NCBI RefSeq assembly: GCF_039134705.1
Contig: NZ_CP146256.1
Location: 2,356,001 to 2,420,000, forward strand
Source of the DNA: Kineothrix sp. IPX-CK
Lineage (GTDB): Bacteria; Bacillota; Clostridia; Lachnospirales; Lachnospiraceae
Direction: 5' to 3'
DNA: 64,000 bases
Translations under genes and position numbers: made by a program
Shown here: positions 10,447-19,355 of the stretch, one piece after another
Position numbering within the stretch: position 1 is the stretch's first letter
Layout of the letters: every line of letters starts with the position of its first letter
Notes under the pieces: generated by a model
What the model saw: only the letters and a program-made list of their open reading frames with translations
Database searches by the model: none
What the model was told of the DNA's origin: nothing

Positions 10447-10460
10447 ACTAACAGGTTAGT
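10447..10460 (+). promoter_or_regulatory. Second TTAG/CTAA-type dyad, before feoB
   Basis: ACTAAC-AG-GTTAGT is a perfect inverted repeat in the 92-bp gap between feoA and feoB, built from the same half-site bases as the feo promoter operator but in the opposite order. It could be a weaker regulator site or an mRNA hairpin. Confidence 0.45.
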
Positions 10461-10532
10461 GGTGACTAATGAGAGGTAGAAATATTAAACGAAACGAATA
10501 ATGATTTGCTGTAAAGCAGAAAGAGGAAGAAT

Positions 10533-12716
10533 ATGTCTATTAAGATTGCGTTAGCAGGTAATCCAAACTGCGGTAAAACCACATTATTTAATGCGCTGAC
10601 CGGTTCCAATCAATTCGTAGGAAACTGGCCGGGTGTTACGGTAGAGAAAAAGGAAGGAAAACTGAAAGGGCATAAGGATGTTATCATTATGGACCTTCCC
10701 GGTATCTATTCTCTTTCTCCCTATACTTTGGAAGAGGTAGTTGCAAGAAATTATCTGATCGGAGAAAGACCGGATGCAATTCTCAATATTGTAGACGGAA
10801 CAAATATTGAAAGAAACCTGTATTTGTCCACACAGCTTATGGAATTGGGGATTCCCGTAATCATGGCCGTAAATATGATGGATATCGTAGAGAAAAACGG
10901 CGATAGAATACATATAGATAAGCTGAGCAAGAGTCTTGGCTGCGATGTGGTAGAGATTTCCGCATTAAAGGGAACCGGCATCGAAAAAGCGGCGCAGAAG
11001 GCTGTGACTGTTGCGAACCAGAAGAATATTGCTATACCCGTACACAAATTTGCACCAGAGGTGGAAACCGTTCTGGAAGCTATAGAGCAGAAGCTGGGGA
11101 GTGATATTCCAAAAGAGCAAAAGCGTTTCTTCGCTATAAAATTATTGGAAAAAGATGATAAAATACGGAGCCAAATGAATCTGGTACCTGATGTATCAAA
11201 GGAAATCGAGCAAATCGAGAAGATACTTGACGACGACACGGAAAGTATCATCACCAATGAAAGATATGTTTATATTTCATCCATCATCGGAGAGTGCTAT
11301 ACGAAGGGCAGAAAGGACAGCCTGACGATTTCTGATAAAATTGACAGGATTGTGACGAATCGTATCCTTGCCCTGCCTATTTTTGCTGTGGTAATGTTTA
11401 TTGTTTATTATGTGTCCGTTACTACGGTAGGAACATGGGCCACCGATTGGGCGAATGACGGATTATTCGGCGAAGGTTGGAGCTTATTCGGCTTGGAAGT
11501 CCCCGGAATCCCTGTACTTGTTGACTCTGCACTAACAGCGATAGGATGTGCGGATTGGCTTCAGGGACTGATTCTAGACGGAATCGTAGCCGGTGTGGGT
11601 GCCGTACTCGGCTTTGTACCTCAGATGTTAGTGCTGTTTATCTTTCTTGCCTTTTTGGAAGCTTGCGGATATATGGCGCGAGTCGCTTTTATCATGGATA
11701 GAATTTTCCGCAAATTCGGACTTTCCGGCAAGTCTTTCATACCTATGCTCATCGGAACCGGCTGCGGCGTTCCGGGCGTTATGGCGTCCCGTACGATAGA
11801 AAACGACCGTGACAGAAAAATGACTATAATGACCACGACATTCATTCCCTGTGGTGCGAAGCTTCCTATTATTGCCTTGATTGCAGGTGCTTTGTTTCAG
11901 GGGGCATGGTGGGTGGCTCCCAGCGCTTACTTTGTAGGTATTGCTGCGATTATCTGCTCCGGCATCATCCTTAAGAAAACCAAAATGTTCGCAGGAGATC
12001 CTGCCCCTTTCGTTATGGAGCTTCCTGCTTATCATATGCCTACGGTAGGAAATGTACTTAGAAGCATGTGGGAGAGAGGCTGGTCTTTTATCAAAAAAGC
12101 CGGAACGATCATACTTTTATCTACTATCGTAGTATGGTTTACGACCTTCTTTGGCTGGGTAGACGGACAATTTAGAATGCTTGAGGACTTGGAAATAGAC
12201 CATAGTATCCTGGCAAGCATCGGAAATGCCATTAGCTGGATATTCATTCCTCTTGGTTGGGGTGACTGGAAATCTACAGTTGCAGCGATTACAGGTCTGG
12301 TCGCAAAAGAAAATGTAGTAGGAACCTTTGGTATTCTGTTCGGCTTTGCGGAAGTGGCTGAAGATGGTACGGAAATCTGGGGGACTCTGGCAGGCAGCAT
12401 GACGGCAGTAGCCGCATATTCCTTCCTCGTGTTCAACCTTTTGTGCGCACCTTGCTTTGCAGCTATGGGAGCTATCAAGAGAGAAATGAACAATACGAAA
12501 TGGTTCTGGTTCGCCATCGGATATCAGACTTCCCTGGCGTATGTAGTAGCTATGTGTGTTTACCAATTTGGTACGCTTTTAACCACTGGTACTTTCGGTA
12601 TATTAACAGTTGTTGCCTTACTGTTCTTCATAGGGTTTATTTATCTGCTGTTCAGGCCTTATAAGGAAAGCAGCTCCCTTAAATTGAATACGAAGAACTT
12701 AGCTCAGGCAAAATAA
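10533..12716 (+). CDS. feoB: Ferrous iron transporter B
   Basis: 727 aa membrane Fe2+ importer. N-terminal G domain: GNPNCGKT (residues 9-16), the GNWPGVTVEKK switch, DLPG (54-57) and NMMD (114-117). A helical guanine-dissociation-inhibitor region follows, then about eight to ten membrane helices with the Gate motifs GFVPQMLVLFIFLAFLE and LIGTGCGVPG, which holds the conserved Cys. GTP hydrolysis gates or drives Fe2+ entry. Member of the feo operon, preceded by AGAGGAAGA. Confidence 0.98.
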   Translation: MSIKIALAGNPNCGKTTLFNALTGSNQFVGNWPGVTVEKKEGKLKGHKDVIIMDLPGIYSLSPYTLEEVVARNYLIGERPDAILNIVDGTNIERNLYLSTQLMELGIPVIMAVNMMDIVEKNGDRIHIDKLSKSLGCDVVEISALKGTGIEKAAQKAVTVANQKNIAIPVHKFAPEVETVLEAIEQKLGSDIPKEQKRFFAIKLLEKDDKIRSQMNLVPDVSKEIEQIEKILDDDTESIITNERYVYISSIIGECYTKGRKDSLTISDKIDRIVTNRILALPIFAVVMFIVYYVSVTTVGTWATDWANDGLFGEGWSLFGLEVPGIPVLVDSALTAIGCADWLQGLILDGIVAGVGAVLGFVPQMLVLFIFLAFLEACGYMARVAFIMDRIFRKFGLSGKSFIPMLIGTGCGVPGVMASRTIENDRDRKMTIMTTTFIPCGAKLPIIALIAGALFQGAWWVAPSAYFVGIAAIICSGIILKKTKMFAGDPAPFVMELPAYHMPTVGNVLRSMWERGWSFIKKAGTIILLSTIVVWFTTFFGWVDGQFRMLEDLEIDHSILASIGNAISWIFIPLGWGDWKSTVAAITGLVAKENVVGTFGILFGFAEVAEDGTEIWGTLAGSMTAVAAYSFLVFNLLCAPCFAAMGAIKREMNNTKWFWFAIGYQTSLAYVVAMCVYQFGTLLTTGTFGILTVVALLFFIGFIYLLFRPYKESSSLKLNTKNLAQAK

Positions 12717-12781
12717 AACCTATTCACAAAATTTGTACCTACGTTTGAGGTTCAGATTTATAGAAAGGAAGTGTTCTATAT

Positions 12782-12922
12782 ATGGGAACAATTATTGTAG
12801 GCGCGATTGTGCTCGGCTTGGCGGCCATCGCCATAGGGAGCATGATACGCGATAAAAAGAACGGCAAATCAATACAATGCGGTGCGGACTGTAAACATTG
12901 CGGAGGCCATTGCGGGCAGTAA
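12782..12922 (+). CDS. FeoB-associated Cys-rich membrane peptide
   Basis: 46 aa. One membrane helix (GTIIVGAIVLGLAAIAIGS), a short basic stretch, then CGADCKHCGGHCGQ at the C-terminus with four Cys and two His. This is the build of the FeoB-associated Cys-rich family (often named FeoC-like or Virus-attachment p12-like in databases). It follows feoB by 65 bp with an AAAGGAAG site. A metal-handling role at the inner face is likely by context but unproved. Confidence 0.88.
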   Translation: MGTIIVGAIVLGLAAIAIGSMIRDKKNGKSIQCGADCKHCGGHCGQ

Positions 12923-12938
12923 AGATGGAGGTACGTAA

Positions 12939-13427
12939 GTGACAGTTGACAGAAACAATCCTGAAAAAAGAAAAATCCCTGATTCCAGAAGCTATCATAG
13001 GACGCGGATGCAACGTGAGATGATTATTGACAGCCTGCGGGAAAGAGGATGCAGAATTACAAAACAACGACTTACTTTAATCGATATTATTTTGGAAAAC
13101 GAGTGCTCAAGCTGCAAGGATATTTTCTACAAGGCGGCAAAAATCGATAACCAGATAGGTACTGCTACCGTTTATCGGATGGTAAATATCCTGGAAGAAA
13201 TCGGAGCGATCAGCCGGAAGAATATGTACAGGGTATCATATTCGGAGCATTGCTCCATGGAGGATGCCTGCGTAGTGGTGTTAGAAGACGATACGACCTA
13301 CCATCTTTCAGCGAAAAAATGGAACTCGGTCATTCAGGCAGGACTTATTACCTGCGGTTATATGACAAACCAGAAAATTAAATCTATTACTGTAAAACCT
13401 TGTGAATGCGAAAAAGCGGAATGTTAA
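12939..13427 (+). CDS. Fur-family transcriptional regulator
   Basis: 162 aa; starts with GTG, with GGAGG 7 nt upstream. The winged helix is at residues about 22-90 (GCRITKQRLTLIDIILENE, TATVYRMVNILEEIGAI). The dimerisation domain is divergent: it lacks the usual HHHHHxxC stretch, keeps EHCSMEDACVVVLEDD, and ends in a Cys-rich CECEKAEC tail. Fur, Zur or PerR specificity cannot be set; linkage to feo favours iron. The gene ends in a terminator stem. Confidence 0.85.
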   Translation: MTVDRNNPEKRKIPDSRSYHRTRMQREMIIDSLRERGCRITKQRLTLIDIILENECSSCKDIFYKAAKIDNQIGTATVYRMVNILEEIGAISRKNMYRVSYSEHCSMEDACVVVLEDDTTYHLSAKKWNSVIQAGLITCGYMTNQKIKSITVKPCECEKAEC

Positions 13428-13442
13428 TTCATTCCGTTTTTT
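13417..13442 (+). terminator. Terminator after the feo/fur operon
   Basis: CGGAATG (13417-13423) and CATTCCG (13430-13436) flank a 6-nt loop that includes the stop codon, followed by six T. Confidence 0.8.
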
Positions 13443-13775
13443 CTATAATAAGATTTTGTTCTGAAAAAAATCGTAGGACAGGATATGCTATAGGATATCA
13501 AATGAAGTATTTACACATATCTTACAAATGGGATATCAAAAAAGAAAGATAAATCATATACTTATACGGTTTACAAATGTGCCTGAATGTCGAAAAAGGT
13601 AGAATAGACAAATTTGGTGTTAAAAATTTGCTAATTTTAATTTATATTGTTGATTTTATCTTTTTTCAAGGTTATAATTTATCGCGTTGGCAATGAGATA
13701 AGGATGAGATTTTCCTTACCGCTTAATTGCAGTCATCATAGTTAAAAAAAATTAGGTAAGGCGAGGTCGAAAAGT
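13443..13775 (+). promoter_or_regulatory. Gene-free region with promoter and leader of the Ca2+/H+ exchanger
   Basis: 333 bp without a credible frame. The first 200 bp are AT-rich and show only a repeated GGATATCAAA. A promoter follows: TTGATT (13650-13655), 17-bp spacer, TATAAT (13673-13678). The resulting ~90-nt leader contains CCTTACC (13714-13720) complementary to GGTAAGG (13755-13761), with TTAATT/AATT extending the stem across a bulge. The right arm abuts GGCGAGG, the Shine-Dalgarno sequence, so folding could limit translation. It does not match the yybP-ykoY Mn2+ riboswitch as far as can be judged by eye. Confidence 0.6.
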
Positions 13776-14822
13776 ATGAAGTATCTAAGATTTTTGTTAA
13801 TCTGCGTTCCGTTGTCCTTTATAGGATATTTTATGAACTGGAGCGCAACAGTTATGTTCATTTTAACTTGTATTTCCATTATTCCTTTAGCGGGCTATTT
13901 GGGAAATGCTACCGAGTCAATCGCGGTTTATACAGGTCCTAAGGCCGGCGGTTTTTTAAATGCAACCTTCGGTAATGCCACAGAGCTTATCATCAGTTTC
14001 TTTTCAATCCGTGCAGGATTGTATGAAGTGGTAAAGGCTACTTTGGCAGGCTCCGTATTGGGAAACATATTGTTGGTTTTGGGCTGCAGCATCTTAGCCG
14101 GCGGACTTAAACACAAGGTATTGAAATACGATGCGAAGGTAGGTCGTTCTACGGCGACCATGTTGCTTTTTGCAGTGGTAGCGCTTGCTATGCCGGCGGT
14201 TTTTATGTCGGATCTATCCGAGAACATCATCGTTTCCAAGTATGAGAACTTTAGTATTATTACAAGTGTCATCATGCTTTGCACCTATGTAGTAGGAGTT
14301 GTATACTCCTTTAAAGGCCAGAATGACCTATATGAGGGTATGGAAGAGGATGAAGAGGCGGAGTGGAGTCTTCCGATCAGTATTACCGTTCTTGCAATAG
14401 CTACTATTTTAATTGCAATCGAATCCGAACTCCTGGTTTCCAGCATCGAGCCGATGACGGCGGCAGTCGGTATTTCAGAGATGTTTGTCGGAATTATCCT
14501 GATTCCTATCGTAGGTAATGCGGCAGAGCACAGTACCGCAATCATCATGGCATTGAAGAACAAAATGGATATTTCTATAGAAATTGCAGTAGGCTCCAGT
14601 TTGCAGATAGTTTTGTTCGTAATTCCGATTTCCGTAATCATGAGCCTTTTCATAGCGGATACACCGATGAGCATTATCTTTAAGATAGAAGAAATCTTCT
14701 TGTTTGCAGCCAGCGTATTTATCGTAAATCATATTGTAAAGGCTGGAAGAACAGACTGGATGGAGGGCTTGAAGCTCATATCCGTTTACATCATCGCAGC
14801 GGTCGGTTTCTTTATTCTATAA
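13776..14822 (+). CDS. Ca2+/H+ (cation/proton) exchanger, CaCA superfamily
   Basis: 348 aa with about 11 membrane helices in two inverted halves. The two alpha-repeat signatures GNATE(S/L) (twice near residues 47 and 67) and VGNAAEHSTAI carry the Glu/Asn ion ligands. Exports Ca2+, or other divalent ions, in exchange for H+. Closest in form to CAX-type exchangers. The acidic loop EGMEEDEEAEW in the middle is typical. Single gene with its own leader and terminator. Confidence 0.9.
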   Translation: MKYLRFLLICVPLSFIGYFMNWSATVMFILTCISIIPLAGYLGNATESIAVYTGPKAGGFLNATFGNATELIISFFSIRAGLYEVVKATLAGSVLGNILLVLGCSILAGGLKHKVLKYDAKVGRSTATMLLFAVVALAMPAVFMSDLSENIIVSKYENFSIITSVIMLCTYVVGVVYSFKGQNDLYEGMEEDEEAEWSLPISITVLAIATILIAIESELLVSSIEPMTAAVGISEMFVGIILIPIVGNAAEHSTAIIMALKNKMDISIEIAVGSSLQIVLFVIPISVIMSLFIADTPMSIIFKIEEIFLFAASVFIVNHIVKAGRTDWMEGLKLISVYIIAAVGFFIL

Positions 14823-14845
14823 ATCATAAACTTTTGAAGTGGCTT

Positions 14846-14872
14846 GGGCGGGGTTAATTCCCCGCCCTTTTT
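14846..14872 (+). terminator. Terminator after the exchanger gene
   Basis: GGGCGGGG (14846-14853), TTAATT loop, CCCCGCCC (14860-14867), then five T. Confidence 0.92.
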
Positions 14873-14926
14873 ATTATTTATTGCCAGGATCCATAGCAGC
14901 AATCAGCAAAAGTATCACGTGCGCAT

Positions 14927-14955
14927 TTGCCTGAGATATGGTATGATATTATGAT
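14927..14955 (+). promoter_or_regulatory. Promoter of the HAD hydrolase gene
   Basis: TTGCCT (14927-14932), 17-bp spacer, TATGAT (14950-14955). Confidence 0.55.
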
Positions 14956-15031
14956 AAATAAATGGATGAATTCAGTCTTTAATTTGTAAGAACATATTTG
15001 AAGAAGAGCGCGGTTGTAAAGGAAAGGAAGT

Positions 15032-15688
15032 ATGATGTTAAAGGATATAGATGCGGTTATTTTCGACTTGGACGGTTCACTGGTGGACTCCATGTGGATA
15101 TGGGAGCAGATTGATATCGAGTATTTGGGACGATTTGGAATAGCACTTCCCGATAACCTGCAATATGAAATAGAAGGAAAGAGCTTTAGTGAAACCGCTT
15201 ATTTTTTCAAGGAGCGTTTTCAAATTCCTGATCCGGTTCAAAAAATAAAAGATGACTGGAATGAAATGGCATGGAATAAATATAGCTGCGAGGTTCCTCT
15301 GAAAGACGGTGCGGATTCCTTTCTGTCCTATTGTAAGGCCAATAATATTAAATTAGGAATAGCAACCAGCAATTCCAGAGAGCTGGCTATGAACGTAGCC
15401 GCCGTACACGGGTTGGAGAACTACTTCGACTGCATTATGACCGGTTGTGACGTAGAAAAAGGAAAGCCTGCCCCCGATATTTATCTGGCAGTAGCGGACG
15501 CTCTTAAGGTGGATCCTTCTCGTTGCCTCGTATTCGAGGACATTATTCCGGGAATCTTGGCGGGTAAAGCGGCAGGAATGAAGGTATGCGCCGTAGAGGA
15601 TACCTACTCCGAAGGGATAAGGGCGGAGAAAAAAGAGCTGGCTGATTATTATATTGAAGACTATACGAATCTTACCTCCTTTTATTAA
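15032..15688 (+). CDS. HAD-superfamily hydrolase, subfamily IA (beta-phosphoglucomutase-like)
   Basis: 218 aa. Motif I IFDLDGSLVDS (nucleophile Asp and acid/base Asp), motif II ATSNS, motif III KGKPAPD and motif IV FEDIIPGI are all intact, with an alpha-helical cap between motifs I and II. Such enzymes remove phosphate from sugars or nucleotides or act as phosphomutases; the substrate is not readable. AAAGGAAG precedes tandem ATG codons; the first is used. Confidence 0.88.
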   Translation: MMLKDIDAVIFDLDGSLVDSMWIWEQIDIEYLGRFGIALPDNLQYEIEGKSFSETAYFFKERFQIPDPVQKIKDDWNEMAWNKYSCEVPLKDGADSFLSYCKANNIKLGIATSNSRELAMNVAAVHGLENYFDCIMTGCDVEKGKPAPDIYLAVADALKVDPSRCLVFEDIIPGILAGKAAGMKVCAVEDTYSEGIRAEKKELADYYIEDYTNLTSFY

Positions 15689-15830
15689 AGGCTTCAGGAT
15701 AGATGTTTAGCCTGCAAATAAAAAGTCAATAGGAAATTGAAGAATTTGTGAAATAATTTATATGCAGGATTTTAAGCATCACAAATAGACCACCGCTATA
15801 CGCTGGTCTAAAAAGGAAAGAGTGTGATAA

Positions 15831-17042
15831 TTATTGTGGGAGAGATGCTAAATATTCTTTTACTCTTCCATAGTAGATGCGCAGGAACTTATTGGCACCT
15901 GCTGTCATGTACACATAGTAAGGCTTGCCCTGAGCACGTTTCTTGTCCAGAAATCGATAGACAGCATCATCCTGTGGTCTGGTTTTTATCAGAACGTCCA
16001 TGACTTGAAATAGGGTTTTGCGCAAGGTCGAGGAACCACGTTTTGAAGTTGGTACACTTTTTTGCTCATAAGTACCAGATTCATTCACACCGGGATCAAC
16101 GCCCGCAAAAGCAGTAATGGAGCCCTTGTGAGTAAAACGTGTGATATCGCCGATTTCGGCCATCAGTTGTGGGCCAAGTGACGGACCAATGCCGCACATA
16201 GCCATAACAATGGGATATTCCGGCAGTTTAGAAGCGGTTTCGTTCATCAGAGCGCGAAGTTCCTCTACCGTTTTAGAAGCGGTATTTAATTGCTCTATAG
16301 CTTGCTTAACAATAAGTTTGGTTAAATCATCTTTTGGATGTACAGGAACAAGTTCCTTGGCTGCCCCATAGATTTCTTCCGCTTTTGTCTTACTGAAGTT
16401 ATACTTTTTACGTTTACACCATTTTTGATAATGGTCGATAAAAGCGTTTAATGACAGCTTACGAACACAGTCCGCATGCCAGTATGTAGTGGCGAAATCA
16501 ACCCACTTCTGGCTTCCATCATCACGGGCAGGGCTGTCAAAGTAAGTATTAACACCAGGATAGGTCTGGTCAAGGATGCCGATCAGGTTGTTCTTCATAG
16601 CAGTTTTGTGCTTCATGTAGAAGCCGAACTGGCGGTTCATCGTTTTAAGTTGATTTCTTATTTCATCCATAAAACTATACTGTTTCAAATCAGTCCAACT
16701 GTCAAGAGCATAACGGGCAATTTTAACCGCATCCGCCTTATCAGACTTGACTTTGCGCAAAGAATTATCACCAAAATCTTTAATGAGCTTGGGATTCACA
16801 GCGCTTACAAACAGATTAGCATGGGAAAGCTCACGAGCCAATGGTTCGTAATAACGGCCAGTGTGCTCCATAACAATACGGGAATCACCATCAATGGATT
16901 TAATCTGTTCAATCAAGGAACGGATTTCATCAGAGGTGTGGCGGATTTCAAAGGGTGAGTAGATTATCTCACCATAAGGGCGTAGAATGGCAATCATGCT
17001 CTTGCCCTTGGAAACATCAATACCTACTGCGTTCATGTTCAT
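15831..17042 (-). CDS. IS110-family transposase (DEDD recombinase)
   Basis: 403 aa, intact. The RuvC-like DEDD domain shows GIDVSK (Asp9), MEHTGRYYE (Glu59) and KSDKADAVKIA (Asp101/Asp104). The C-terminal Transposase_20 part has MCGIGPSLGPQLMAEIGD, FAGVDPGVNESG and SKRGSSTLRK with the conserved Ser. Members cut and rejoin DNA through a circular intermediate, guided by an element-encoded bridge RNA. No frameshift or stop, so possibly active. Confidence 0.96.
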   Translation of the reverse strand: MNMNAVGIDVSKGKSMIAILRPYGEIIYSPFEIRHTSDEIRSLIEQIKSIDGDSRIVMEHTGRYYEPLARELSHANLFVSAVNPKLIKDFGDNSLRKVKSDKADAVKIARYALDSWTDLKQYSFMDEIRNQLKTMNRQFGFYMKHKTAMKNNLIGILDQTYPGVNTYFDSPARDDGSQKWVDFATTYWHADCVRKLSLNAFIDHYQKWCKRKKYNFSKTKAEEIYGAAKELVPVHPKDDLTKLIVKQAIEQLNTASKTVEELRALMNETASKLPEYPIVMAMCGIGPSLGPQLMAEIGDITRFTHKGSITAFAGVDPGVNESGTYEQKSVPTSKRGSSTLRKTLFQVMDVLIKTRPQDDAVYRFLDKKRAQGKPYYVYMTAGANKFLRIYYGRVKEYLASLPQ

Positions 17043-17225
17043 AAATATGTCACTCCTTAAGATAATTGCAATGGATAGATACCAGTTTTACTCATTACCT
17101 ATTCAATCTACTGTGGTGTGACACGAACGTGCCTGAGGCAGTTCAACCTGCATAAAACGAATGCTGCAAATGAGGAGCTGGCCATCAGTCTAAACAACGG
17201 ACGCGAAGTCCAAGAAAGGAAGCCG
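17043..17225 (-). ncRNA. Candidate bridge RNA region of the IS110 element
   Basis: Non-coding stretch immediately 5' of the transposase, where IS110-group bridge RNAs are made. The strand read with the transposase has small hairpins: GGAC/GTCC with loop TTCGC, and the CACG/CGTG and GCCT/AGGC stems. Target- and donor-binding loops were not resolved. Confidence 0.4.
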
Positions 17226-19307
17226 ATGTACCTATTGCTCCATCATTATAACAGCTTAAGCAACAAGATGGATAATTCCTTACTGGCTGTAAGGGATATT
17301 AACCATAAATATATTGTAGTAGATAGGAGAACGAACTTGACCAACGGATTTTTACCAATATCAAAAGAAGATTTAATAGAGCGGGGCATTGAACAATTGG
17401 ATTTCGTCTATGTGACGGGAGATGCTTATGTAGATCATCCTTCCTTCGGCCACGCTGTTATCGGCCGTATTTTGGAGGCTAACGGCTATTCCGTAGGCAT
17501 TATTGCCCAACCTGATTGGAAGGACAATAGAAGCATAACAGTACTTGGGAAGCCGAGGCTGGCTTACCTAATATCGGCAGGGAACATGGATTCTATGGTA
17601 AACCATTATTATGTATCTAAGAAACGACGGCCTAATGATGCCTATACTCCAGGCGGTGAGCCTTATAAAAGACCGGATCATGCCACTGCAGTATACGGCA
17701 ATCTGATTCGCAGAACTTATAAAGATGTCCCCATTATTATCGGCGGAATCGAAGCCAGCTTGAGAAGGCTGGCCCATTATGACTATTGGACGGATAGCTT
17801 TAAGCGCTCCGTTCTGCTAGATTCTCAGGCAGATTTGATTTCTTACGGTATGGGGGAACATTCCATCGTAGAAATCGCGGATGCCCTAAACAGCGGAATC
17901 GATATAAAGGACATTACCTTTATTCAGGGAACGGTATATAAAACAAAGGATATATCAGGAGTTTACGATGGAATAGAGCTTCCATCCTACGAGTCCATGA
18001 AAGCGGACAAGAAGAAATATGCGGACAGCTTTGCCCTCCAATATGAGAATACTGACCCCTTTACGGGAAAGTTCTTAATAGAAGGATACCCAAACGGCAT
18101 ATATGTAGTGCAGAACCCTCCGGCAAAGCCTCTTACCAAGGAGGAGATGGACTACGTTTATGATTTGCCCTATCAAAGGACTTATCATCCATCTTACGAA
18201 GAAAAGGGCGGTGTGCCGGCAATTGCCGAGATAAAATTTTCCCTGATCAGCAATAGAGGCTGCTTTGGGGGCTGCAATTTCTGTGCGCTTACCTTTCATC
18301 AGGGGAGGACCGTTCAGGCGAGGAGCCATGAGTCCATAGTAAAGGAAGCACAGGAGCTTGCAAAGGAGCCCGATTTCAAGGGATACATCCATGATGTAGG
18401 CGGTCCGACCGCCAATTTCAGGCATCCTTCCTGCGAAAAGCAGCTCATACACGGTGTATGCAAGACAAAGCAATGCCTATTTCCTTCTCCCTGTAAGAAC
18501 CTTACGGTAGACCACAGCGATTATCTTGATCTTCTGCGGAATCTTCGAAAAATACCCGGTATGAAAAAGGTATTTATACGCTCCGGCATACGCTTCGATT
18601 ACCTGATGGCGGACAGCGACGATTCCTTTTTTACGGAATTGGTGGAGCATCATGTCAGCGGTCAGCTCAAGGTGGCTCCGGAGCATATTTCCGACGCAGT
18701 CTTAAGCAAGATGGGAAAACCGGAAAATGCAGTATACGAACGTTTTGTGAAGAAATACAACAAGATTAACGAACGGCTGGGGAAAAAACAGTTTCTAGTG
18801 CCCTATCTGATGTCCTCCCACCCGGGCTCTACGCTGAAAGAAGCGGTAGAGCTGGCGGAATACTTGAGAGATCTGGGATATATGCCCGAGCAGGTTCAGG
18901 ATTTCTATCCAACACCCTCTACCGTCTCTACCGTCATGTATTATACGGGCATCGACCCGCGCAACGGAAAAATTGTTTATGTTTGCAAGAATCCCCATGA
19001 AAAGGCGATGCAGAGGGCTTTGATTCAATACCGTAATCCGAAAAATTACGATCTCGTGAGAGAAGCATTACTTGCCGCCGGAAGAGAGGATTTGATCGGC
19101 TTCGATAAGAAATGCCTGATTCGCCCGAGACAGACGATGCAGGAAAAAGGAAACCTTTATTCACCGGCAGGTAAAAGCGGCGCATATAAACGTAAGAATA
19201 ACACCCTTAAGGGGCATGAAAAAAACAGTAATCCGAATCCGGGGAGTACTACAGCCAAAAACGTGAAGAAGAAATCAACGATCAGAAATGTTCACAAGAA
19301 AAAATAA
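17226..19307 (+). CDS. YgiQ-family radical SAM protein
   Basis: About 693 aa. Domain order: N-terminal UPF0313 region ([29 protein letters not shown]), radical SAM core with the iron-sulfur motif CFGGCNFC, then the extra Cys cluster [12 protein letters not shown] and a basic low-complexity tail rich in Lys and Asn. Function unknown although widespread. The start is doubtful: ATG 17226 has a good AAGAAAGGA site but adds residues not seen in the family; ATG 17268 ([10 protein letters not shown]) fits relatives better but lacks a ribosome-binding site. The IS110 insertion next door has probably replaced the native upstream sequence. Confidence 0.88.
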   Translation: MYLLLHHYNSLSNKMDNSLLAVRDINHKYIVVDRRTNLTNGFLPISKEDLIERGIEQLDFVYVTGDAYVDHPSFGHAVIGRILEANGYSVGIIAQPDWKDNRSITVLGKPRLAYLISAGNMDSMVNHYYVSKKRRPNDAYTPGGEPYKRPDHATAVYGNLIRRTYKDVPIIIGGIEASLRRLAHYDYWTDSFKRSVLLDSQADLISYGMGEHSIVEIADALNSGIDIKDITFIQGTVYKTKDISGVYDGIELPSYESMKADKKKYADSFALQYENTDPFTGKFLIEGYPNGIYVVQNPPAKPLTKEEMDYVYDLPYQRTYHPSYEEKGGVPAIAEIKFSLISNRGCFGGCNFCALTFHQGRTVQARSHESIVKEAQELAKEPDFKGYIHDVGGPTANFRHPSCEKQLIHGVCKTKQCLFPSPCKNLTVDHSDYLDLLRNLRKIPGMKKVFIRSGIRFDYLMADSDDSFFTELVEHHVSGQLKVAPEHISDAVLSKMGKPENAVYERFVKKYNKINERLGKKQFLVPYLMSSHPGSTLKEAVELAEYLRDLGYMPEQVQDFYPTPSTVSTVMYYTGIDPRNGKIVYVCKNPHEKAMQRALIQYRNPKNYDLVREALLAAGREDLIGFDKKCLIRPRQTMQEKGNLYSPAGKSGAYKRKNNTLKGHEKNSNPNPGSTTAKNVKKKSTIRNVHKKK

Positions 19308-19355
19308 GAGAAGTGTATTTGTTAAGCGTTAATAACTAATAGAAGGGGTGTATTT

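Larger units (their letters stand above)
15770..17225 (-). mobile_element. IS110-family insertion sequence (limits approximate)
   Basis: One transposase gene with non-coding flanks. On the 3' side of the transposase lies the hairpin TAGACCA/TGGTCTA (15787-15811). On the 5' side is a ~180-bp non-coding stretch with several small stems (CACGAACGTG, GCCTGAGGC, GGACGCGAAGTCC), where IS110 elements encode their guide (bridge) RNA. IS110 elements have no classical terminal inverted repeats, so the ends are estimates. It separates the HAD gene from the YgiQ-type gene. Confidence 0.75.

Noticed and set aside
12032..12566. Two overlapping minus-strand frames within feoB
   Set aside because: Antisense to conserved FeoB membrane segments, no ribosome-binding site.
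13685..13775. yybP-ykoY Mn2+ riboswitch before the exchanger
   Set aside because: The characteristic GGGGAGUA-type loop pair is not visible; kept only as an unclassified leader.
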